NCBI GenBank assembly: GCA_942491345.1
Contig: CALOAN010000021.1
Location: 248,001-312,000, forward strand
DNA length: 64,000 bases
DNA from: JAHEEL01 sp942491345
GTDB lineage: Bacteria; Actinomycetota; Acidimicrobiia; Spongiisociales; UBA5794
Reading direction: 5' to 3'
Below are positions 25,415 through 32,948 of this stretch, in pieces. The notes under the pieces are model-generated. The model saw only the letters and a program-made list of their open reading frames with translations, searched no databases and was not told where the DNA came from. Within the stretch, counting starts at the first letter, position 1. The number at the start of each line of letters is the position of its first letter. The position numbers were made by a program, and so were the translations under genes.

Positions 25415-26458
25415 TCAGCTTATGTGGGCAATGGCTCGACCTGTTGATCCGAAGAGATGGAACCGGCGTGTCCAGATCTCGACCTCATCGCCGATGCTCG
25501 GGTCGTCCTCATTGAATCGCATCACGATCTTGTCGGACCCAAGGTCGACATCCGCAAAACTGTGGGCACCGTGACGCTCGAGTGCCCCGACAACGCCGCG
25601 CATTCCCGCTGTCGGCACGACGTCCCAGTCGTGAGGTCGAATTCCAACGACGACCGGACCCGCCGGAGTCTGCGGAGGCACCGGGAGTGATCCTGCACCC
25701 AGGTGAACCTCCCTGCCCGAGACCGTGCCGCGCAGGAACGACATTGACGGCGAGCCGACGAATCCAGCGACAAACGTGTCGACCGGCTGGTGGTAGACCT
25801 CGTCTGGTGTACCGAGTTGGCGGATACGACCACCGTCGATGACGGCGATGCGGTCGGCGACCGCCATCGCCTCCTCCTGATCGTTCGTTGCATAGAGCGT
25901 GGTGACGCCGTAGCCCGCCTGGAGCAGCCGAATCTCGGAACGCATCATCTGGCGATTTGCTGTGTCCATCCGCGAGAGGGGCTCGTCGAGAAGGAAGAGT
26001 GACGGACGCCGCACCAGGGCGCGCGCCGCCTGAACGAGCTGTTGGTGCCCGGCGGCGAGCTGGCTCGGCATGCGGTCGAGGAAACGGTCGATGGCCATCG
26101 TTCGCGTCTCAGCGAGGACGCGACGGTCGATCTCTTCCCGATCGACGTGTCGAACTTGGAGAGGGAATGAGACGTTTTGCCTGACCGTCTTTCCCGGGAT
26201 GAGGGCATTGTCCTGGAAGACCATCGCCACGTCGCGACGGGCGGGGGCAACACCGTCCATGCTCCGGCCATCAAACAGGACGTCACCGCTTGTCGCCTTC
26301 TCGAGGCCGGCGACCACGCGCAGCAATGTCGTCTTCCCACTCCCGGACGGCCCGATGAGCACGAGGAGTTCCTGATCTTCCACGGAAAGCGTCAAGTGGT
26401 CGATCAGGACAACACCCGAACGCTCCACCAGAACCGAGTCGAGCAAGACGGAAGCCAT
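25415..26458 (-). CDS. Orphan MalK-type ABC ATPase with altered catalytic motifs
   Basis: A 347-residue ATPase of the sugar/ion importer type (MalK/UgpC) with a C-terminal TOBE-like region (about 240-345). Walker A GPSGSGKTTLLR, Q-loop VFQDNA and Walker B LFLLDEPLSRMD are normal. The LSGGQ signature reads LAAGHQQ, and the switch His (usually THDQ.EA) is Asn in ATNDQEEAM. No permease or binding protein is adjacent. It may have weak hydrolysis, serve a distant permease, or act as a regulator. It is flanked downstream by the DUF2510 gene and upstream by a dispersed repeat. Confidence 0.85.
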   Translation of the reverse strand: MASVLLDSVLVERSGVVLIDHLTLSVEDQELLVLIGPSGSGKTTLLRVVAGLEKATSGDVLFDGRSMDGVAPARRDVAMVFQDNALIPGKTVRQNVSFPLQVRHVDREEIDRRVLAETRTMAIDRFLDRMPSQLAAGHQQLVQAARALVRRPSLFLLDEPLSRMDTANRQMMRSEIRLLQAGYGVTTLYATNDQEEAMAVADRIAVIDGGRIRQLGTPDEVYHQPVDTFVAGFVGSPSMSFLRGTVSGREVHLGAGSLPVPPQTPAGPVVVGIRPHDWDVVPTAGMRGVVGALERHGAHSFADVDLGSDKIVMRFNEDDPSIGDEVEIWTRRFHLFGSTGRAIAHIS

Positions 26459-26499
26459 GGGTCGAGGGTACTGGGTCGTGCCGGTTCGGGGCCCGGGAG

Positions 26500-26630
26500 A
26501 TGAGACTCGAGATCCGAGACTCGAGATCCGCGGCGGGCCTCATCTGCGCGATCCGAACTCCCAAAGCCCCCTCTGCGCCCGAGCATCGGCTCGGCCGCGT
26601 CTCCCCCACTTCGTGGGGGAGACGGAGATT
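26500..26630. repeat. Dispersed intergenic repeat, copy B
   Basis: Begins with two near-identical GACTCGAGATCCG units, then GCGGGCCTCATCTGCGCGAT, CCGAACTCCCAAAGCCCCCTC, and a palindromic core CGGCCGCGTCTCCCCCACT / TCGTGGGGGAGACGG. The same order of blocks is present at 53.2 kb. It fills the 186-bp gap between the ornithine carbamoyltransferase stop and the orphan ATPase start. Confidence 0.7.
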
Positions 26631-26644
26631 GGTGGCTGTCTATT

Positions 26645-27646
26645 TCACGCCAATGTGGCGACCATTACTGCTTTGATGGTGTGGAGGCGGTTCTCGGCTT
26701 GGTCGAAGACGATGCTGGCGGGGGATTCGAAGACCTCTTCAGTCACCTCGAGGCCGTCCGGCATGTTCGTGGCTTCCATCATCTGCTTGCCGACCGTCGT
26801 ATTCGCATCGTGGAACGCCGGCAGGCAGTGCATGAACTTGACCGCAGGATTGCCCGACGCGGCCATCAACGCCGCGTTCACCTGATAGGCCTTCAGCAGG
26901 TTGACCCGATCGATCCAGACGTCCTTCGATTCGCCCATCGAGACCCAGACATCGGTGTGGATGAAGTCGACGCCCTTCACTGCAGCCTGCGGGTCTTCGG
27001 TCACGGTGATCGTGGCGCCGGTGTGCTGCGCGATCTCGTTCGCGATCTCGAGAACGTCGGCCGGGGGAGCGAGTTCTGCCGGTCCAGACAGGCGGATGTC
27101 GCTCCCCATGATTGCAGCCATCACGATGTGGGACCTCGCCATGTTGAAGCGGAGATCGCCCATGAATGCGTACGAAAGCTCGCTGTAGGGTTTGCCGCTG
27201 GCCTCGTGCATGGTGAGGAAGTCGGCGAGCATCTGCGTGGGATGCCATTCCGCGGTCAGGCCGTTGTAGACCGGCACACCGGCGTGTTCGACGAGTGCCT
27301 CGGCATCGACCTGGGATGCGCCTCGGTACTCGATGGCATCGTACATACGGCCCAAGACCCGGGCCGTATCGGCCGTGGACTCCTTGTGGCCCATCTGTGA
27401 TCCGGACGGGTCGAGGTAGGTGACGTGCGCCCCCTGATCGAAGGCGGCGACCTCGAAAGCGGCGCGTGTCCTTGTTGACGTCTTCTCGAAGAGGAGAGCT
27501 ATGTTCTTGCCGGTGAGCTGCGGCTGTTCGGTCCCCGCGTACTTGGCGGTCTTGAGGGCCGAAGAGAGGTCGAGGAGGAACAGCATCTCTTTCGGGTCGA
27601 AGTCGATCTCCTTGACGAAGCTCCGGTTCTTCAGGTTGTAGGCCAT
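26645..27646 (-). CDS. argF: Ornithine carbamoyltransferase
   Basis: A 333-residue transferase condensing carbamoyl phosphate and ornithine to citrulline, or the reverse in catabolism. Carbamoyl-phosphate loop STRTR is in EKTSTRTRAAFE; the ornithine/catalytic motif HCLP is in FMHCLPAFHD. The N-terminus MAYNLKNRSFVKEIDF and the length resemble the catabolic ArcB-like group. ATG 27646 is chosen over an in-frame start at 27673. It follows the cPGS-like GTPase gene by 74 bp on the same strand. No other arginine biosynthesis gene is near, which favours a catabolic or specialised role. Confidence 0.93.
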   Translation of the reverse strand: MAYNLKNRSFVKEIDFDPKEMLFLLDLSSALKTAKYAGTEQPQLTGKNIALLFEKTSTRTRAAFEVAAFDQGAHVTYLDPSGSQMGHKESTADTARVLGRMYDAIEYRGASQVDAEALVEHAGVPVYNGLTAEWHPTQMLADFLTMHEASGKPYSELSYAFMGDLRFNMARSHIVMAAIMGSDIRLSGPAELAPPADVLEIANEIAQHTGATITVTEDPQAAVKGVDFIHTDVWVSMGESKDVWIDRVNLLKAYQVNAALMAASGNPAVKFMHCLPAFHDANTTVGKQMMEATNMPDGLEVTEEVFESPASIVFDQAENRLHTIKAVMVATLA

Positions 27647-27720
27647 GGGAGGTCCCTTCTGTTTGAATGACATGCAGCCATCGCCGACCCGAGTTGCGCC
27701 GGCGACGGGGTCGTTGTCGG

Positions 27721-29061
27721 CTAGGCCAGGTCGTGTTCCGCTATGAACGCCGAGAGGATGCCCTCGAGGTTCGGCAAGCCGATCTCCTGAAGGTCGTAGT
27801 AGACCCGTGTGTTCGGCTTCTTGATGTCGATGATACGGGCCAAGTCGATTGGTGTGCCGATGACGACCGCATCACAGTCCGTGGCGTTGATCGTCGCTTC
27901 GAGATCACGAAGCTGCTCTTCGCCGTATCCCATGGCGGGAAGGATCGTCCCGATCTCCGGGTAGATTTCAAACGTCTCTTTGAGCTTCCCGACGAGGAAC
28001 GGCCTCGGGTCGACGAACTCCGAGGCGCCGTACTTGGTGGCTGCCACCACGCCGGCGCCGATCTTCATGCCGCCATGGGTGAGGGTTGGGCCGTCCTCGA
28101 CGACGAGCACCCGTTTGCGTGCGACCACAGAGGGATCATCCATTGCGATCGTCGACGCCGCTTCGACGATCGTCGCATCCGGATTCACTGCCGCGATGTT
28201 CGCGCGCACCGTCTCGATCCCCGCCAGGTCGGCCGAGTCGATCTTGTTGATCACGGCCACGTCCGCAAGGCGCACATTGACCTCGCCCGGGTAGTAGCTC
28301 AGCTCGTGGCCGGGGCGGTGCGGATCCGCCACCGTGAGGTAGAGATCGCTCTCGTAGAACGAGAAGTCATTGTTGCCGCCGTCCCACACGATCACGTCAC
28401 ACCCGTCCGGGTCTTCCTCGGCGGCCCTGACGATGGCTTCGTAGTCGACTCCTGCGTAGATCACGTTGCCGCGCACGATGTGTGGCTCGTACTCCTCCAT
28501 CTCTTCGATGGTGCAGTCGTGCTTCTCCAGGTCGGAGAGCTCCGCGAAGCGCTGAACCTTCTGAGCGACCAGGTCGCCGTACGGCATCGGATGTCGGATG
28601 GCGACCGGCTTCAGCCCCGACTCCATCAGAATCTCGATCACGCGGCGCGTCGTTTGGCTCTTGCCTGAACCGGTGCGTACGGCACAGACCGAGATCACCG
28701 GCTTCGTGCTCTTGACCATCGTGTCGTTCGGGCCGAGGAGAATGAAGGAAGCGCCCGCTGCGGCCACGATGGCGTCAATCCGCATCACATGGGTGTACGA
28801 GATGTCGCTGTATGAGAACGCGCACTCGTCGGCATCGAGTTCCTTGATCAGCTCGGCGAGGCGCTCCTCGGGATAGATCGGAATGCCGTCCGGATAGAGC
28901 GGCCCCGCGAGCTCCGCGGGGTACCTGCGGTCGTCGATCCCCGGGATCTGCTCTGCCGTGAACGCCAAGACCTTCACACTCTCGTCGTCCCGGTAGCGGG
29001 TGTTGAAGTTGTGGAAGTCGCGTCCTGCGGCCCCGATGATGATCACTCGACGCTGTCTCAT
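27721..29061 (-). CDS. Cyclic 2,3-diphosphoglycerate synthetase-like P-loop GTPase
   Basis: A 446-residue protein of the cPGS family, first defined in methanogens, where it makes cyclic 2,3-diphosphoglycerate. An N-terminal Rossmann-like part (VIIIGAAGRDFHNFN) precedes a P-loop VRTGSGKSQTTR (about 128-139), an AIRHPMPYGDL loop, VWDGGNNDFSF, and NKIDSAD, which resembles a GTPase NKxD guanine motif. Bacterial members are often found beside carbamoyltransferase genes, as here, and their reaction is not established. It begins the operon with argF and diverges from a TetR gene across an operator-rich region. Confidence 0.85.
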   Translation of the reverse strand: MRQRRVIIIGAAGRDFHNFNTRYRDDESVKVLAFTAEQIPGIDDRRYPAELAGPLYPDGIPIYPEERLAELIKELDADECAFSYSDISYTHVMRIDAIVAAAGASFILLGPNDTMVKSTKPVISVCAVRTGSGKSQTTRRVIEILMESGLKPVAIRHPMPYGDLVAQKVQRFAELSDLEKHDCTIEEMEEYEPHIVRGNVIYAGVDYEAIVRAAEEDPDGCDVIVWDGGNNDFSFYESDLYLTVADPHRPGHELSYYPGEVNVRLADVAVINKIDSADLAGIETVRANIAAVNPDATIVEAASTIAMDDPSVVARKRVLVVEDGPTLTHGGMKIGAGVVAATKYGASEFVDPRPFLVGKLKETFEIYPEIGTILPAMGYGEEQLRDLEATINATDCDAVVIGTPIDLARIIDIKKPNTRVYYDLQEIGLPNLEGILSAFIAEHDLA

Positions 29062-29089
29062 GTGACGGCTCCGTTCGTAGCGGCTGCTC

Positions 29090-29135
29090 TGTAATGCACG
29101 ATAGGGACGCAGAATAGCACCTATCGGACGATAGG
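29090..29135. promoter_or_regulatory. Putative TetR operators upstream of the cPGS-like gene
   Basis: A perfect 7+2+7 palindrome, CCTATCG-GA-CGATAGG, lies at 29120-29135. A degenerate copy (11 of 16 matches, with an intact CGATAGG half) lies at 29090-29105, exactly 30 bp away, so on the same helix face. Both lie between the divergent cPGS-like gene (start 29061) and the TetR gene (start 29228). Confidence 0.7.
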
Positions 29136-29201
29136 GTGAGTGGTTGGGCCTCGGTCAGAACATGGAACAGCGCCTTCTCCCGGACGCCCACGAGGTGGTA
29201 G

Positions 29202-29217
29202 CCTATCAATCGCTAGA
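29202..29217. promoter_or_regulatory. Putative third, degenerate TetR operator
   Basis: CCTATCAATCGCTAGA matches the perfect operator at 29120-29135 in 11 of 16 positions. It ends 10 bp before the TetR start codon, a position suited to autorepression. The match is weak alone and gains weight from its neighbours. Confidence 0.4.
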
Positions 29218-29227
29218 GAGGGATCTG

Positions 29228-29878
29228 ATGGTTGACGAACCTGCAGGATTCGAGGAGCCGACCACCCGGCAGCGAATCTTGACGGCAGCATCCACGCTCT
29301 TCGCGCAGAAGGGCTACCACGGCACTTCGACCCGAGAGATTGCCACAGCGGTTGGAATCCAACAGCCCTCGCTCTTCCATCACTTCGGGTCGAAGGAAGC
29401 GATCATGGGCGAACTCATCGACTTCGATCTCGACGAACCGCTCGCCGTCGCCGAACGGGAAGCCGTCGCCGAAGGGTCGCCTGCGGTGCGCCTCTATCGA
29501 TACCTGGCCTGGGACGTTGAATACCTCTGCCGGTCCCCGTACAACCTGTCGCCGGTGCACCTCATGGTGTCCGACCCCGTCTTCATTGGAGCGATCGAGC
29601 GATATGGGAGGCTGGTCGAAGCTCGGGAATCACTGATCCGGGAGGCGATTGACGCAGGGGAATTCATCGATGTGGACCCCTCGTTCGCCCAGAAAGCCAT
29701 TCTCTGGATGATCGGCGGCACGACCGCCGACGCAGAAGCGCAGACGCCTGAGCAGGCGCGTGCGACGGCCAACCGCCTTGCTTCCTTCGCCGTTCGTGCG
29801 CTGCTGCGAGATCCGGAGGAACTTGAACAGATCAGAGAAGGAGCCGGGTATGCCGGGGAAGGCACCCCGGTCGGATGA
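29228..29878 (+). CDS. TetR-family transcriptional regulator
   Basis: A 216-residue regulator. The N-terminal helix-turn-helix (about 10-56) reads RQRILTAASTLFAQKGYHGTSTREIATAVGIQQPSLFHHFGSKEAI, the TetR hallmark. The C-terminal ligand domain is undefined. ATG 29228 is preceded by GAGGGA; an upstream in-frame start at 29144 would place the operator-like sites inside the gene. It diverges from the cPGS-like/argF operon and lies 73 bp before an aminotransferase gene on its own strand. The palindromes in the intergenic region make it the likely repressor of both itself and the divergent operon. Confidence 0.92.
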   Translation: MVDEPAGFEEPTTRQRILTAASTLFAQKGYHGTSTREIATAVGIQQPSLFHHFGSKEAIMGELIDFDLDEPLAVAEREAVAEGSPAVRLYRYLAWDVEYLCRSPYNLSPVHLMVSDPVFIGAIERYGRLVEARESLIREAIDAGEFIDVDPSFAQKAILWMIGGTTADAEAQTPEQARATANRLASFAVRALLRDPEELEQIREGAGYAGEGTPVG

Positions 29879-29951
29879 AACGGCTCGAGCCAGAGAGAGA
29901 CGATGGGACACCCATTGAGCGATAGACCAACCGAAGTGAGAGGTGGTTGAC

Positions 29952-31166
29952 ATGTCCGGTTCATTCCTGCACCCGTTCACGCCACCTCGCAAGAAAGAGT
30001 TCGTGAAGATCGTGCGCGGCGACGGGGCCGTCGTCTGGGACGATGCCGAGAATCCGTACATCGACGGAATGGCGTCGCTCTGGTATGTCAACATCGGCCA
30101 CGGTCGAGAAGAGATGGCCGAAGCGCTTGCTGCTCAGGCACGAACTCTTGCGGCCTATCACGCCTTCGACCCGTTCACGAACGGACCGGCCGACGAAGCC
30201 GCCGACAAGATCGCAGAGTTGTCCCCCTACTCCGACAGCCGCGTCTTCTTCGGGACCTCGGGATCCGAGGCGGTCGATACCGCGATGAAGATCGCCCGAA
30301 TTGCCCAACGTGAGGCCGGGCATCCGGAGAAGACGATCGTCGTCAGCCGCGAACGCGGCTACCACGGCACCAACTACGGAGGAACGTCGCTTCAGGGGAT
30401 CGCGCCCAACCGGGAAGGGTGGGGACCACTCGTCCCCGGTGTCGTCAACGTGACTGCGGACGACGAGGAGGCGATGAAACAGATCTTCGCCGACCACGGC
30501 GATGAGATCGCCGCTGTCATCACCGAACCCGTCCAGGGCGCTGGCGGCGTGTGGCCGGCGCAGCCCGGTTACCTGCAGCATCTGCGAGACCTGTGTGACA
30601 CGTACGGGGCGTACTTGATCCATGACGAGGTCATCACCGGCTTTGGCCGCCTCGGCGAGTGGTTCGGGAGCCAGTACTACGGAGTGACTCCCGACATGAT
30701 CACGTTTGCGAAGGCGGTCACCTCGGGATACGTGCCGTTCTCCGGCGTCATCGTCGGCCCGGCCGTGAAGGCTGCGCTCGAAGCCAACGAGGGGTTCCTT
30801 CTTCGCACGGGCTATACGTATTCGGGCCATCCCGTCGCGGCCACCGCTGCCTTGAAGGCCATCGAGATTCAGGAGAGGGAAGGTTTGCTCGCACGAGCGA
30901 CCGAGATCGGCGCACGATTGGAGAACGGCTTGTCCGGCCTCTTCGACGACGGGCTGCTGGTCAATGTGCGCGGTGCGGGTGCGGTGTGGGGTGTGACGGT
31001 GCCCGACGGCGTCGACGCGGTTGTCACCCGGGATCGCTTGCTCGATGAAGGGGTCATAGTGCGACCCTTGCCCCCCTACCTGCTGATGTGCCCGCCGCTC
31101 GTGATTTCGTACGAACAGATCGATGAGATGGTTTCGGGGATGCGAAAGGTCCTCGAAACAAGCTGA
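29952..31166 (+). CDS. Class III PLP-dependent aminotransferase
   Basis: A 404-residue omega-aminotransferase. Typical features are FFGTSGSEAVDTAMKIAR, YHGTNYGGTSLQGI, EPVQGAGGVWP, the cofactor Asp in LIHDEVITGFGRLG, and the PLP lysine in ITFAKAVTSGYVPFSG. The family moves an amino group from a terminal amine (beta-alanine, putrescine, GABA, taurine) to pyruvate or 2-oxoglutarate. ATG 29952 follows AGAGGTGG. Alanine dehydrogenase is next in the operon, which would regenerate pyruvate from alanine, so a pyruvate-linked transaminase is a reasonable inference. Confidence 0.9.
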   Translation: MSGSFLHPFTPPRKKEFVKIVRGDGAVVWDDAENPYIDGMASLWYVNIGHGREEMAEALAAQARTLAAYHAFDPFTNGPADEAADKIAELSPYSDSRVFFGTSGSEAVDTAMKIARIAQREAGHPEKTIVVSRERGYHGTNYGGTSLQGIAPNREGWGPLVPGVVNVTADDEEAMKQIFADHGDEIAAVITEPVQGAGGVWPAQPGYLQHLRDLCDTYGAYLIHDEVITGFGRLGEWFGSQYYGVTPDMITFAKAVTSGYVPFSGVIVGPAVKAALEANEGFLLRTGYTYSGHPVAATAALKAIEIQEREGLLARATEIGARLENGLSGLFDDGLLVNVRGAGAVWGVTVPDGVDAVVTRDRLLDEGVIVRPLPPYLLMCPPLVISYEQIDEMVSGMRKVLETS

Positions 31167-31221
31167 ACAGGAACCGGCCTCGACACCCTCGGGTGGCCTG
31201 AGGCCAACGTGGAGGTGAGTG

Positions 31222-32358
31222 ATGATCGTCGGAGCCCCGATGGAGATCAAGAGTGCGGAGCGCAGGGTCGGCCTGACCCCCGCATCCGTGCGAGAACTCG
31301 TCGCCCACGGTCACGAAGTGATCGTCGAGACGGGCGCGGGGGTTGGGATCGCAGCATCTGACGATGACTACGTTGACGCCGGCGCTTCGATCGCATCTAC
31401 CGCCGATGAGGTGTGGGCGACTGCCACGATGATCGTCAAGGTGAAAGAACCCCAGGCCGTTGAACGCGCCAGGCTCCGACCCGACCATGTCTTGTTCACC
31501 TACCTTCACCTTGCTCCTGATCCGGAACAGACAGAGGACCTGGTAGCCAGCGGTGCGACCTGTATCGCGTATGAGACGGTCACCGACGACGCAGGCGGCC
31601 TGCCGCTCCTCGCTCCCATGTCTCAGGTTGCGGGCCGCATGTCTGTGCAGGCCGGCGCGCACTGCCTCGAGGCGCCGCACGGTGGCGCCGGACTCCTCCT
31701 CGGCGGTGTTCCCGGCGTGATGCCTGCGAGAGTGGTCGTGATCGGTGGCGGCGTTGTGGGAGAGAACGCGATCCAGATGGCCGCCGGTCTCGGTGGTGAT
31801 GTCGTCGTACTCGACAAGAGTGTTCCGGTGCTGAATCGCCTCGCTCGGCACTTCGGGAACTCGCTCGAGACGGTGTACTCGACACGTGCCGCGGTCGAGG
31901 AGCTCGTTCTCCAAGCCGACCTTGTCATTGGCGCAGTGCTCGTCAAGGGCGACCGGGCCCCGACGTTGGTGACCGCCGACACGGTGAAGCGAATGAAGCC
32001 GGGGTCGGTTCTGGTCGACGTCGCGATTGATCAAGGCGGCTGCTTCGAGACATCGCGCCCGACAACGCACGAGGACCCAACCTACATCGTTGACAACGTC
32101 GTTCACTACTGCGTCGCCAACATGCCGGGGGCCGTGCCTCAGACATCGACACGCGCACTGAACAATGCGACCCTCCACTTCGCGTTGGCGCTCGCCGATA
32201 AGGGCGCAAAGCAGGCGATGCTGGACGACCCTCACCTGCTCGGCGGGTTGAATGTGTGTGGCGGTGTTGTGACCGAGGAGCACGTCGCCACGGCGCTGGG
32301 CTACGACTACGTCGACCCGGGAACGGCGCTCGAGGAGAACTACAGCGCCGGCGGCTAG
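31222..32358 (+). CDS. ald: Alanine dehydrogenase
   Basis: A 378-residue NAD-dependent enzyme interconverting alanine with pyruvate and ammonia. The N-terminus MIVGAPMEIKSAERRVGLTP contains the substrate Arg and Lys region; VKVKEPQ holds the second key Lys; the NAD site is VVVIGGGVVGENAIQMA. Late motifs DVAIDQGGCFETSRPTTHEDP and NMPGAVPQTSTRALNNATL are diagnostic. ATG 31222 has GGAGG 6 bp upstream. A hairpin (GGCCTC 31176-31181 with GAGGCC 31200-31205) lies in the 55-bp gap after the aminotransferase gene and could modulate read-through. Confidence 0.95.
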   Translation: MIVGAPMEIKSAERRVGLTPASVRELVAHGHEVIVETGAGVGIAASDDDYVDAGASIASTADEVWATATMIVKVKEPQAVERARLRPDHVLFTYLHLAPDPEQTEDLVASGATCIAYETVTDDAGGLPLLAPMSQVAGRMSVQAGAHCLEAPHGGAGLLLGGVPGVMPARVVVIGGGVVGENAIQMAAGLGGDVVVLDKSVPVLNRLARHFGNSLETVYSTRAAVEELVLQADLVIGAVLVKGDRAPTLVTADTVKRMKPGSVLVDVAIDQGGCFETSRPTTHEDPTYIVDNVVHYCVANMPGAVPQTSTRALNNATLHFALALADKGAKQAMLDDPHLLGGLNVCGGVVTEEHVATALGYDYVDPGTALEENYSAGG

Positions 32359-32382
32359 TTGTGCTGTCTTTGCGTCTGTGAG

Positions 32383-32784
32383 CTACGAGGCCGACACCGC
32401 GAGAACGGGGCACGTGGCGCCCAACATGACCGCCAGCGGCGTGCTCCCGAGCAGGAGCTTGCCGGTGGTGCTGCGTTTCTGATAGCCGACGACGATGAGG
32501 TCGGCACTCTGTTCCGCCGCGACCTCCAGAAGATCCTCCGACGGCGCCCGACCGCGTACGAAGGTCTCCACCTCGAACTCGATGTTCTCGGACCTCAATC
32601 GGGTTTCAACTCGTTCCATCGCTTTGCGGGAGGCGTTGATCTCATCCGGTGTGGTTTGTTGGCCGCCGCGCAGCGAATGGACAACGATCAATCCCGTGTT
32701 CCGGCGCCGAGCTTCCTCGATTGCGAGTTCGAGCGCACGGTTCCCGGGTGGGTTGTCGACGAATCCGACGACGATGGTCGCCAT
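32383..32784 (-). CDS. Universal stress protein (UspA family)
   Basis: A 133-residue single-domain Usp. It starts MATIVVGFVDNPPGNRALELAIEEA, with the typical first strand and Asp. The ATP-loop equivalent is VVGYQKRSTTGKLLLGSTP, where the usual second Gly of the G-x2-G motif is replaced, so nucleotide binding is uncertain. ATG 32784 has GGAGG upstream; the extension to 32892 is not used. It is convergent with ald and divergent from the kinase-aminotransferase fusion. Confidence 0.9.
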   Translation of the reverse strand: MATIVVGFVDNPPGNRALELAIEEARRRNTGLIVVHSLRGGQQTTPDEINASRKAMERVETRLRSENIEFEVETFVRGRAPSEDLLEVAAEQSADLIVVGYQKRSTTGKLLLGSTPLAVMLGATCPVLAVSAS

Positions 32785-32948
32785 CGTGACCTCCGTTGGT
32801 TGGTTCTGCCTTCGATCATAGGCCCTGCAGCCGGACCCGCTCCAGAGTCGGTATCCCTGGGTACGCGGTCCGTGCGTACAGGCGAACGACACCGGAGGTG
32901 AGCCCGTCGGGGGGCTGGTACGGGTCCGCTGGTAGCGTTGCGCGGGAG

